A model generated the notes under the pieces. It was not told where the DNA came from. It worked only from the letters and a program-made list of their open reading frames with translations, and made no database searches. Made by a program: the position numbers and the translations under genes. A DNA stretch of 64,000 nt from Dastarcus helophoroides (taxonomy: Eukaryota; Arthropoda; Insecta; Coleoptera; Bothrideridae): positions 34,000,992 to 34,064,991 of the forward strand of contig CM053329.1 in NCBI GenBank assembly GCA_028583605.1. Reading direction: 5' to 3'. The stretch's first letter is position 1, and each line of letters starts with the position of its first letter. Positions 32,889 to 45,000 of the stretch are shown piece by piece.

Positions 32889-34567
32889 GTGTCTTTGTCT
32901 TCCAATCTCCACGTGGGGTCAGCAAGTCATTCCTCTTACCCCTTCGTCGCTCTGTTCTTTCTATTAGGAACTTTGTCTTCTCTCATTGTTTCTGTTTGCT
33001 TTTTTTGCCTCTTTAGAGACTCAGACCTTCCATGTCTGCTTCTCTTTTTTTCTGCAGACTTTACATATCTGCCATTTTTGTGCCATTCACTGAAAACACC
33101 CTCTTCACGCGTATGGAGCGCCTTGTTTTTCTTTCTCCTACTAGTCATTTGATCGAGCCCCCGAAGAAACCATACAAAAACCCGCGGTTAGTAGACTGCT
33201 TCCTGTCTTCTTGATTTACTCTACTATCGTCAGAAGTTGCTGCATCTTCTCTATGACGTTGTTAACTTCCTTTGTTGCTGCTCCTGAGCTGGAAAATTGC
33301 ATTATCATGTCACACAAAATAATGCTTACCTTTGCTCTTTTGTCTTCTCTTTTTTTCTTCTTGTTTTCTCTCTCTTCTTGCTTCTTTGCCTTTCCGTCTT
33401 CTCGTTTTTCTGCCATCGTTTCGTTGCCTTCTATCTTCGCCCTAGCTTTACTTGCGTAAGAGACTCCCTCGATTCTCTTTGCAATTTCTGGTTTTCGGTA
33501 ATGCGGGACAACCGCGATAGCTCGCAGGGTAAGCTCCTTCGCAGTTGGCGCATTTTGCTGGCTGTGTCTTCGGAAGTTCGCATGTCTTCGTCGCATGCTT
33601 TTGCCGCATTTGACGCAGATTGAGTCCGCGTGGCAATTTTTCTGCGTGTGTCCGTAGCTCTGGCAGTTGAAACACTGCCCGACGTATTTTCTTCTCCTAA
33701 GGGCCTCTACTCCTGTATCTAGGCCGCAGCAGGTTTTCATTTCTCAAATCTTCTTCTCGTCTCGGTTTAGCTCAACAAAGACAAGCTGCGTTATTGTGCT
33801 CTCCTTGCTTCTCTTGTACACCTGTACAATTTTAGTTGGATGAAATCCTTTTTCCTTTAAATCAGTTTCAACTTCGTTTTCCTTAAGGAAAGTAGGAATT
33901 TCTCTTAGTACTACCTTGAGGTTTCTTTCCTCTGAAAGGGAGTACGTGTGGTACTGAATTTTCTTCTCCTTGAGTTCCTTTACAAGGGCTTGATGATCTT
34001 CGGGGCAGGTAGGATAGATTTTTATTCCATCCTTACTGTGCCTTGATGTATTTAAATTTCTTCGTCTTCATGGTATTCGAGGTATCTGTCCTTTTCTTTC
34101 ACGAGTTTTGTTGTTACTTTTGCTTGGCTTTGCTTGAATAGCCGTTATTTTGAATTCTTCCGTTTTCTTGCGCTTTAACGCGCTTTTTCTTTTCTTCTCT
34201 TTTCTTTTCCATCGCTATAGTGTCTGAGTTAGCGACGAAATTTTCAGTATCTTCTTCTTTTTGTGTTGAGATTAAATCTTCCTTCTTTTCTTCAGCAACC
34301 AAGCATTCTACATTTTGTGTAGCGCTCAAGTCGTCTACTTTCTCTTTTATTGCCGACTGTAACAATAATAGTATTTCCTTTAATGCCTCTATCGACGGAT
34401 TTCGGGCTTGTTGCCCTTTGGCAGGTCTTCAGCTTTTTTCTCTTCATTGTCGCACAATTCCGCTGAAGAACAAACCTCTCTGTTCTCGCACGGTCTTTTC
34501 ACTAAACTTTAATTGCACTGCGGGGGCACCAACAATCCGGATACCTGGACGCACTAATTAACAACCC
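32889..34567 (-). mobile_element. Jockey-type retroelement insertion containing only ORF1
   Basis: The insertion splits repeat unit U, whose uninterrupted copy at 31530 shows the empty site CGAGAAATACT. CGAGAAATA is present on both sides (32880-32888 and 34568-34576), a 9-bp target duplication. Minus-strand content is a short leader and a gag-like ORF1. No endonuclease, reverse transcriptase or poly-A tail follows. It is either a 3'-deleted jockey-like copy or an ORF1-only derivative. Confidence 0.65.
32937..34447 (-). pseudogene. Gag-like ORF1 with CCHC zinc knuckles
   Basis: On the minus strand an ATG at 34447 starts MKRKKLKTCQRA. Frames then shift several times through a charged Glu/Lys-rich region (34365-34114) to a region ending FHPTKIVQVYKR (about 33830). 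Zinc knuckles follow: CFNCQSYGHTQKNC (about 33660), then CVKCG and CANCEGAYPASYRGC in a shifted frame, with the knuckle His replaced by Tyr in the last. A Lys/Arg-rich tail follows to about 32940. This is the arrangement of jockey-group nucleic-acid-binding ORF1 proteins, which package retrotransposon RNA. Frameshifts make it non-functional as written. Confidence 0.7.
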
Positions 34568-34855
34568 GAGAAATACTAGAACTATCCGAAGTTAATATAT
34601 ATGTGCTGTAACTTGCACGAACTGCTTCAACTCCAGACTATCCAAGGGCGCGTCGTAGTACATTCCTTTTGGGAAATATACCCAAAACCACGTGGAACAC
34701 TCGGCGTACCTCACCGTGTGAAGGATTCCGCCAAAGTGAACGACACAAGAGACAAGATGATCGATTTTTCCAGATAGACTGACAGGTGATTCGCCAGCGC
34801 TTCCAAAACCAACAATCTGGTATCAATCGGTATCACAAGTCGCTTATCCCAGGTA
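34568..34855 (-). repeat. Repeat unit U, copy 2, right part
   Basis: It matches 31530-31760 but retains about 39 bases that copy 1 lacks. The minus-strand frame reads DKRLVIPIDTRLLVLEALAN and on to ILSLVSFTLAESFTR. There it meets GTGAGG, a plausible splice donor, before continuing VFHVVLGIFPKRNVLRRAL in another frame. The protein is not recognised. Confidence 0.5.
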
Positions 34856-35171
34856 ATAATATCAATGAAAATCCAAACGTTAACAACTTTATTTTAATCA
34901 ACAAAAAATATTGTAACTATCTAATAACCCAGTTGAATACATAAAATAAACTTTTGCAAAGTAATTATGCCGATAATAAGCTAAACTAAATAAAATGAGT
35001 GTATTTTTGGATCATTGCTAATGTCCTCAGGTGTTACCACCTTTCTTTGTTGAAAATTTTTACCCTACATTCATTTAAAAAATATTTATTTGGGGTTAAA
35101 ATAAAACTATTTAAAATTAGTTTTTTAAATAAATATTAACTTAATATTAACACATATTACTGATACACTCG
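34856..35171 (-). other. 3' flank / probable 3' UTR of ABCC copy B
   Basis: It shares blocks with the 3' flank of copy C (57088-57300), for example CAATGTCCTCAGGT and ATTTGGGGT. An AATAAA polyadenylation signal is present on the minus strand at 35085-35090. It is therefore probably transcribed 3' UTR. Confidence 0.5.
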
Positions 35172-36007
35172 TTATAATTTTTGAAAAAGCTGCAGTTTAC
35201 CTTCTTTTAATAACATAAATCTATCACACATTAATAGCACTTTCTTTTTGTGTGTGATTATAAGCATCGTTTGATTGGTGAAAATTTCTTTGATTTTCTT
35301 CAGAATTAATTCTTCTGTTTCATAATCGATACTCGCTGTGGCTTCATCAAAAATAAATATTTTATTATTCTTCAGTATTACCCTAGCCAAAGACAAAAGT
35401 TGTCTTTGACCCATACTCAAATTTTTACCAATACAATCATCACTTAAACTTTTGACCACACGTTTCATCCCAACCACTTCCAATGCATCCCAAACAGCTT
35501 CATCACTGTACTCATCCATTGGATCAATATTTTCTCTAAAGGTTCCTTCGAATACAAATGGAATTTGAGGGATTACTGATAAATTTTGTCTTAACGTTTT
35601 AAGGGGAATATTCCTGATATTCACGTCATCAATTAAAATGTCACCTTCCGTGTGATAAAATCTAAATAAGGCCATCACAATTGAAGTCTTGCCCTCTCCA
35701 GTTCTTCCAATCAAACCCAGTTTCTCGTGTGCGTTCATAGTGAACGTTATGCTAGGTAGTGAATTTTTTCTAGAAGTTGGATAAGTCAGAATCATATCTT
35801 TCAGTTCTACAATGCCGTGCGTGGGCCATTTTTCCACTGTAACACCAGAACTTAAATCCTCTTGCTTAAACTGAATATAGTCGAGAACGCGTTCCACTGA
35901 AGACATGACACTTTCCAAAAGGCACCATTCCGCTACAAGAACTTCCATTATCTCTCCCAGGAAAGTGGCTTGATTGATGGAGAAACCCACACTGCCAGCT
36001 TGAGTGT
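35172..36007 (-). CDS. ABCC copy B exon 9: NBD2
   Basis: Motifs are as in copy A: Walker A GRTGEGKT, Q-loop PQIPFVFEGT, signature LSMGQRQLLSLARVIL, Walker B IFIFDEA with Glu, and switch His in IITHKKKV. An extra base at 35189 shifts the last codons, so the frame stops after LQLFQKL. The lost tail is short and lies beyond the catalytic core. Confidence 0.9.
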
Positions 36008-39000
36008 CTGAAAGTCAAATTGTTACGAATCTTCAACAGCTGAATGCAATCCTTACTTTTCGCATAAAGTATGCAATATAGAATTATAACCATTAGGTAG
36101 CAAGAAGAACTAATGGTTATTATAAAAGATAAAGCACTTCCAACGCATTTACCCAAATGGTTAACCGAATTGTACAGGTCTTGATGCTTATCAAGTTCTT
36201 TTTTGAGGACATCTTCCATTTTAAAAGATTTTATAGTTGTTACGGCTTTAAAGGTTGCAATTAAGTGGCCAACAACAGGACTTCTACCTAAAGAAAGGTG
36301 TACAGCGCTACGTTATGAGAAATCATCTACTTACAGCTTCCTTTCAGCCTTTCTATACTACGCAAGAGGGTAATAAAAACAAAAGCTAGTAAAATATACA
36401 GAATCGCTAGGATTGAGGATGATATCATAAAGGTAGTGCTAATGCTTGATATAATTACAGAAATACTAACCAGACGCGCTGTGTACTAAAAAGTTTGCAA
36501 TTAAAATTACTAAAAATATTGATACATTACCATATCAAATTATTTTTAACATACGCTTAAGCAATCCTTGAAATATATTGGAATTTTTTCGTCGATGTGG
36601 TTTATGTCCCTTGAAAATCGATTCATAATATTTCCTATTAAGTGTGTATCGAAAAAACTCATTTTGCTTCCAATTACTTTTCTTGTTAGATCTTTGCTGA
36701 TGTATTTTGAAGCTCTTATGAAAAATAATGAATGGGTACAACCCACCACAAATAAAACAGCACCACAGGAAAAAGTCATTATTGAGTATAAATTTGTTTG
36801 TAAAGATTCAGTTCTTATTAATGTTTCGTAATTCTTTTCATTTAACATTTGGACGCACTTTCTGACCAACGAATTTGTCGTATTAATACTACCAGCAACC
36901 AAGTATGTTGATTCAGGAACGATTGTAGTACACTTCCGAAACAGTTTTACTTCTTCTCGAGTATTTATCCTAAAAATGCAACAATTAACTAAAATTGAGA
37001 TTTTGTTCATGAAGTTTTTCCAAGATTTTGAGTTTAAATTTGAAAATTCGGATTTTTTCAAATGAATTTCGACTTTTTTGAAGCTTCAAAATTTTTATCG
37101 ATTTTTTACGTAATATCTAATGCTTAAAATAGTTGATATTTTTACCCTCACTTTGTAAAATTCTTAAATAATTCATACATTGAAATCATATTTAAGAAAA
37201 TAAACATTTCAAATATTTGCACTGTTCACGATCAAGTAAGTTTTATAATTGGTCCGCATTCGACTGTAATCAAGTAGGCTAGCTTTAAGTAAATTTCGAA
37301 CTGGTTCAACATCTACTTCAATTTTCAAATTTGCTCTCAATAACCAGATCATGGTAACTAAATTGAATACGAATTTACGAATATAAAAGTTTCAAAAATT
37401 TCAGGAAATGATGTAGGCTGTACAGAAAGATTTTCAATTTTCAAGAAGGGTAGAAGTACCAGCAATTGAACAGTACCAGCGAATGAACAATTGACCCTTA
37501 ATGTAACGTTTATAAGAACTGGTTGTATCCGTTCCTCCCCTTAAAGATTAATACCCAGGCTTCAAATTCTCTTTTTTCATTGGATCAAGTTCTGATCCAA
37601 AAATTGGAAGCAGAAGTGTTATATTAATGTGTGAATTTTGTAATTCCAACATTCTCCAGACATCTTGTAAGGAGCAATGTAAGTAAAAATACTTTATAAT
37701 AAAAATAACACGTATTATTGCTTTGTCCTAACTTGTGATATATATTTATTGCTATGTTTTAAGCCGTTTGATAATCTATATAGCCTCAAAATGTCAAGAA
37801 TTGGCGGGAAAATTAGCAATTCATTGTGTTCATTTACGGGGTCATGTGTTAGCCCCAATGAATGAACAAGTACGTTCATTTATTGGAATTCATTTGAATT
37901 TGTAGAATGCACCATTTTAAGTCCTAAATGCATGTCATTTGCAGAAGGTTCAAAATTTTCAGATTACACTGTTTAGGAAGCGCCTCTATCCAATAAATGA
38001 ACGGCTGATTACTTTTTGTTTATTCATTGGACCTGCAAATGAACAAAAATATTAAACAAAAATTCAACAAGAACTACTTAATTCTAACACTTAGATTTAT
38101 TTTTTACTGCAGATATAAAATGGAAGAAGACGTTAGGAGCTGGATTCTGGATTTGTTGTGGGTTGCCTAAAGTTTAGGCCAGCACTTAGGCCACCCTTTC
38201 CGGGCCCATTGTGCTATCCCCGTGATTGAGGTGTCCTTGGTCATTCATTCAGCCACCCAACCTTGTTGAGAAACTGAAGAACGTCCCTTGGATGCGCCTT
38301 TCTCAAACTGGCCACACTAGGCCAGAAGTCCCCCAGCGTGGATCCTCTGATTGATGCTAGTGCCGGGCAGTGACACATCACGTGCTCGACACTCTCATCT
38401 TCTTCTAAACACCCTCTGCAGCTCGGGTCGTGTATAATTCCCATTCTGTGGAGGTGTTTGTTTAATCGACAGTGACCTGTCCATATCCCTACAAGTTTCC
38501 TGAGATTATTCCTTGAGAGTTGTAGGCATAGTTTTGCCCTTTCCCTGCACGGCATTTTAATGAATGCGTGAGTTTGTCGGCATGTTGTTATTGATGCCCA
38601 TAAGGCTTTGTGTTTACGATAAATTTCTTCGTTAAGTAGGGATCTTACGGTTGATCTTGCCAGGGGAAGGGTTGGTTCTGGTCCAACGAATTGTCCCTCC
38701 GAACCCTTCCTCGCCAGTTTGTCAGCGCGTTCGTTTCCCTCTTTTCCAGAATGTCCTTTGATCCATATTAGATCAATTGCATTCTCTTGTGATAGACGTT
38801 CTAGAGCTAGGTGGCAATTCCATACCAGCACTGAGTTTGTTTTCACATTCCTCAGGGCCTTAAGGGCTGCCTGGCTGTCCGTCTTTATTTGGATGTATTT
38901 TCCTGTAATGTTCAGTTGCGTCATTTGTTCGGCGCTATATAAAATTCCCAACATCTCCGCTTGAAAGATTGTTGAGTATTTATCTAGCTTAATGCTTACA

Positions 39001-42000
39001 TTTAGGTTCAGGTCTTCCGAGAAGATTCCTGTTCCAGTGCCCGCATTTGTTTTCGATCCATCCGTATATATACTTACGTCTGGTATCCTTGCTTGTACTT
39101 CATCCATTTTTATACGGTAGGATTTTGTGAAGTTATATTTTACCGGTAGATGGTCCATCGGCGACGTTAGGAGCTATAAAAGGTTTAAATATTTGGACGA
39201 GGTTCTACAAAATGCCTTAGAGGAGATAAGGCAAAAAAAATGTTACTTTCAGCAGTCAGCAAAAGCTATGGAATACCTAAGGGTACTCTTTTTAATAAAA
39301 TTAAAGAAAAAGTACCTTTAATAAGAATGATGGGCCCTGACAATTTTAACTACTGCTGACGAAACGCAGTTAGAAAAGTGGGTAATTGAAAAGGCGTTAT
39401 TAGGTTTTCCCATGCACCCCAATGAGTTAAAAGATACTGTTCAGCGTGTGTTAAAGACAGTAACTCGCCCGAATCCCCCTACAAACGATATACAGGACGA
39501 AAATGGTTATAATTGTTCTTAAACATACATCCGAAAATCACCCAACGTAGTGCTGAGATAATATCCAAAGCAAGTGCCTCAGTTTCAGAGACAGGTATAC
39601 GCAATTGGTTTCAGGAATTAACCGAGTATTTGCAAAAAGAAAATTGTGCAGACATTTTAAATGATCCTAACAGAATATTTAACGGGGATGAAACAGGACT
39701 ACAAGCTTGTCTCAAAACGGGTAAACTTCTGGGTCAGAAAAATTATAGAAATTTTTACGAAATTGCCAGTGGTCCTGAGAAAAAATGCATAACAGTACTT
39801 TGCATATTCTCTGCTTTGGGTGATTTTTCAACCCCATGGTTGTTTTTCTGTACAAGCGCATTCCAAGAGACATCGCCACCTTTCCAGATAAATGGGGTAT
39901 TGGACGATCTGACAACGATTGAATGACAAGCGCAACCTTCTACGAGTATATAGCCAACATTTTCTTGCCATGGATTTTGGAGCATTGCATAAAGCTTCCA
40001 ATTTTACTATTAATAAATGGTCATAAGTCTCATGTAGGTAAAGATCTATACAATTTGTGTACTCAGAAGGGCATTATGTTGTATTGTTATTCCTCTATTT
40101 AAAATCGCATATGAGAAAGCAGTGCAACCAAGTATCATTAAACATGGATTCAGAAAGTGCAGCATTTTCCCGTTTGATGCAGATGCCGAAGAACAAAAGG
40201 ATATTCCTGATAAACAAATTATAAATATTATTATTATTATTATTATATTATACGAGGGTTGCCTTTTATGTTTGGGGATTTGGCAACCCTAGTGTTGCAA
40301 TCTGGCAACTGACAGCTCTATCGTAAAGTTGGACATTTTTGGGTTATACATACTCGGAACGTTTTGACATACGAGCGCTATTTATGTTGTTTACAGTAAC
40401 TTAAAAGATTCAACTCGGCCCAAAAATGGAATTAAATCGTGAACATTTTCGTGCGATTATTTTTTACAACTTTCGACGTGGATTAAGTCAGCAACAGTGC
40501 ATGGATGAACTTGATTCAATTTTTGGCGATGAAGCTCCATCAAGGATCAGTGTTTATCGATGGTATGGTGAATTCCATCGTGGTCGTAGTTCACTCCAAG
40601 ACGAATTTTGTGAAGGTCGTCCAAAATCAATTGTTGTTCCTAAAACCATTGATGCTGTGGGCGAACTGATATTGCAAGATCGTCATGTGACATATCGTGA
40701 GATTGAGACAACCTTAGGCATTAGTGGGACTAGCATACATTCAATATTGCATAAACATTTGAGTATCAACAAAATTTGTTCGCGTTGGATCCCACACAGA
40801 AATGCTCAAAAAATACTATCGCGGTGCTTCGAAATACGTCTATGACATCGTGCCAGGTGATGAATCGTGGATTAACGCGTATGAGCCCGAAAGTAAACAG
40901 CAGTCGACTGTATGGGTGTTTCAAGATGAGCCAAATCCAACAAAAGTTGTTCGCGCACGAAGCACTTCCAAGCAAATGGTCGCCTATTTTTTCGGAAAAA
41001 CTGGACATGTCGCAAGCGTACCACTAGAACAACGCAGAATAGTCAATTCTGAGTGGTACACAACCATTTGTTTGCCAGTTGTCTTCCAAGAAATCAGGAA
41101 AACCAACCACCGAAGACGGATCACTCTTCATCACGACAATGCGAGCTCCCACACATCGGCTCAAAGAACTGCATTTTTGAGCACCCAAAACATCGATTTG
41201 ATGAGTCATCCGCCGTATAGTCCTGACTTGGCACCGAATCACTTCTTTTTATTCCCGTACGTAGAAAACAAACTGAGAGGTCAACGTTTTTCGACACCTG
41301 AAATAGCGGTTGCTGCATTCAGAATGCATGTTTTGGCGATACCTCAATCAGAGTGGCAAAAGTGCTTCGACAATTGATTCAAACGCATGCAAAAGTGTAT
41401 AGATCTTCATAGGGAATATTTTGAAAAACAATAAAGTGATTTTCGATGATTAATATTTATTTTTGTTCTCTAATCCCGAAATATAAAAGGCAACCCTCGT
41501 ATCATATTGTAACGCAATGTAAATAGATGAAATAGGGTTTAGAATAGAATTGTAGAATTTAGTAAATAAAAAAAAAATTTCTAGAAGGATCTGATAAGGG
41601 GAAAGCGGCCCCGATAACGAAACAAATGGCAGATAAGCGTTCCAGAAATTTCGGCAAACGATAAGCCTTATCTGCCGAAAAGTTCTAGAAGCCGGAGGCC
41701 AAAACTATAAAAGGCGGTCAGCTTTCCCTCGAGTCAGTTAGTTAGAAGTCAGTGTAGTTAGTGGGTTAGCATTTAGTAAATAATTAGCGAGTTACTGTTC
41801 AGTTGAAGTGTGCCGAGTTAATTTGGTAATAAAGTGGTGTAATTCCACACGTGTAATCAATCGAACCGATAAGCCCGTAACATCTGGTGTCAGAAGCGGG
41901 ATTATTCGTGGATTGTGTTTTATTACTCGAAAAAAATTCGTGCCAGGTGCCGTAGTTGACTTTATCTCGGACGTTTTAAACTGTTAAATAGTTATACGAG

Positions 42001-45000
42001 GCGTGTCAAGTAAAATCTTGAACATTCAGATACGCTTTATGAGTACGAGATTAAAATCGGCCAAAATGGAACAACAAATGCAAGCGTTACTTGCAATGTT
42101 TAAAGAACAGGAGGAAGAACGAAGACGACAAGATGAAGAACGAAGACGACAAGAAAAAAGAACAGGAGGAAGAACGAAGACGACAAGAAAAAGAAGAAGA
42201 AGATCAGAAAAGGAATGCAGAAAAACAAGAATTGCATAGTCTACTAGCAAATATAACTGAAAAAATGGTAGTAAGACGTTGCAAAAATGAAAGAAGAAGT
42301 GAAAGAACAAATTACCGGAATGAGAAAAGAAATGAAAGAAGAAGTGAAAGAACAAATTACAGGAATGCGAGAAGAAATGCAGGAAGAGATTGGCGAAGTC
42401 AGGGAAGACATTGGAGAAGTAAAAGAAAAATTCAATAGCAAGCTTCTTGATTTGGAAAATACAACACGAATCCGAAAGTGTTTCTGCCATTTCTTCCCAA
42501 AAGGTGAAACCGCCGACCTATGATGGACAAACATCTTTTCAGGCCTACAGAATACAGGTTCGAAGCTGCTGCCAGGGCCAATCGGTGAACGGAAGGCGAA
42601 AAGACGACCTCATTGGTGGTATGCCTGCGCGGAAAAGCTCTGGAACTACTTCGAGCTCTACCTGAACACGAACTAGCTAACTGTGAAGATTTAGTTAGGG
42701 CTTTAGAGCTGAGATTTGAAGACCAACATTTGCCAGAAGTCGCCCAGTCGCAACTACTAGTAGGAAGCAGAAAAGTGATGAAACGCTGCAAGAATTCGAG
42801 GCTGACGTAAAAAAACTGACTCATGCCGCCTATCCAATAGCACCAACTGAATTTCTGGAACTTTACGCAGCTAGAATTTTTATAGAAGGAATAAGAGACC
42901 CAGAAGTCCAAAAAGTGATGCGCTTGTCAAACTTCCGTACATCGAGGAAGGCACTGATTAGAGCTTTGGAGGTTGAAGCTGCTTACAGGGTTTCGGAACC
43001 TGAGACGTCACGGAGGGTAAGAAAGGCCGACCTCCAGGAGGTCGCGAATGACCCTGAATTTGGAAACCTAAACACTAATATGAAGGAAATGAACGCGAAC
43101 CTGAGTGCTAACATCAACAGAATTGACGCGAGTATCCAAGATCTGGTAGAAACTCTTAAAGGCAGTTCCTGCAGAAGCATAACATGTTACGGCTGTGGCA
43201 AACCGGGACCCATCAAGAAGGATTGCAGGTCAACAAGCCCCACAGTAAGAAGACAACATGGTGAGAAAGAGAACTCACTAACTAATGTGAAGAAACCTCT
43301 CCCCAGAATTCTTCCCATCAAACAGATAAAAAGGACCAAAGAGAGTTTGGTGGTGGAAGCCAGCGGGAATGGAAGAAATGTGCAGGCAACGGTGGATACA
43401 GGAGTCAAGGTTACTGTAGCACGCGATACTCAAACAATCCGTGACTGCCCAAGACCCAAAGATAAACAGGAGTTGCGGAAGTTCCTTGGGTTATGCACCT
43501 ATAACAAAAGATTTGTGAAAGGTTTCGCCATCATCGCCGCGCCGTTGCACCAACTAACGGAAGGAAGAAGGCCGTACGTCTGGACTCCTGACTGTGATAC
43601 CACTTTCCGAAAACTGAAGTCTGCCTTGTGCACAAGCCCTATCTTGGCTTATTCTCAGCAGATTGAGAAGTTTGTGTTAGACACGGATGCCAGCAACGTC
43701 GGCATTGGAGCTGTGCTGTCCCAAGTTCAAGGCGGTGAAGAAAGAGTAATCGAATCTTACAGCAAGATCCTGACGAAGCCGGAGAGGAACTATTGCACCA
43801 CCAGGAAGGAACTACTTGCGATAGTGAAGGCCGTGGAACACTTTCACAAGTATTTGTACGGGCAAGAATTCCTCATCAGAACAGACCATTCGGCACTTTC
43901 TTGGTTACTCCGAATGAAGAACGCGAAGGGACAGACGGCTAGATGGTTAGAAAGGCTTCAGCAGTATCACTTTAAGGTGCATCATCGACCGGGACGACAG
44001 CATAATAACGCTGACGCTTTGTCCAGAAGACCTTGTGGGGCTTGCAAACACTGCAGACGAGTTAAGCACCATGAGGACATGGTGAATATAGGGGTAACTT
44101 CTGTTCAGCCAGAAGACGAATGGACTGTTGAAGGTCTTCGGAAGCTACAGAAGAACGGCGCTGATATCGGACCCATATTGGAATGGAAAGAATGCTGGAG
44201 ACAGACCGGAATGGCAAGAGGTTTCCGACAGAAGTCCAGCTCTTAAGAATTTGTGGGCTCAATGGAAATCCCTCCAGGTCGAGGACGGGGGATCGAAGAG
44301 AGCATGGGAAAGCGCGGATGGAAAGCGCGTCAACTTGCAGTTGGTGGTGCCTTGGGAGAAGATTCTACATGTCCTGTGGGAGGTGCACAATGGGACCTCT
44401 GGTGGACACCTAGGGATGAACAAGACCCTGGAGAAGGTTCGAAAACGGTTTTATTGGTTTAACTGCAGGGAGGACGTCGAGCGGTGGTGTCGGAAATGTG
44501 TCACCTGTGCTGCATCCAAGGGTCCTCGTACGAGAACCAAAGGGGCTCTGAAGCAATATAATGTGGGAGCTCCATTTGAAAGAATTGCAATTGATGTGGC
44601 AGGACCATTCCCAGCTTCAGGCGATGGAAACAAGTACATCCTGGTGGCCATGGATTATTTCAGTAAATGGCCTACAGCTTATGCCATCCCGAAGCAGGAA
44701 GCCACCACAGTCGCAAGGGTTCTTGTGGACAACTTCATCTGTCGATTTGGTGTTCCCTTGGAACTACACTCGGACCAGGGAAGGAACTTTGAATCGGGGG
44801 TTCTTCAAGAGGTGTGTCGGAATAAGGAAAACTCGAACAACACCTCTTCATCCACAGTCTGACGGAATGGTGGAGAGATTTAACAGGACCTCAGAGGAAC
44901 ATCTTTCGAAGGTCGTTTCCAAACATCAGACCGACTGGGACCGACATCTACCACTGTTTCTGATGGCCTATCGCGCGGTAACTCATGAAACTACAAGTCA

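Larger units (their letters stand above)
38120..40200 (+). pseudogene. Pogo/Tigger-type transposase, interrupted
   Basis: The ATG at 38120 opens MEEDVRS and is cut by a retroelement insertion; coding resumes at 39163. Next come an N-terminal helix-turn-helix of the Psq/CENP-B type (AVSKSYGIPKGTLFNKIK-like, about 39245-39305, with a frameshift) and a second DNA-binding region. The DDE domain follows, with the first Asp in FNGDETG (about 39680) and GPEKKCITVLCIFSALGDF. The second Asp is replaced in the LLINGHKSH block (about 40008-40030), where LFVDGHKSH is usual. Stops follow from about 40080, and the third acidic residue was not found. It is inactive. Confidence 0.75.

Noticed and set aside
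33032..33623. Plus-strand hydrophobic frames resembling membrane proteins
   Set aside because: They are antisense to the Lys/Arg-rich gag-like ORF1 on the minus strand; the zinc-knuckle motifs show which strand codes.
42026..42534. Long minus-strand frames rich in Phe and Ser
   Set aside because: They are antisense shadows of the Glu/Lys-rich gag coiled-coil repeats of the gypsy element.
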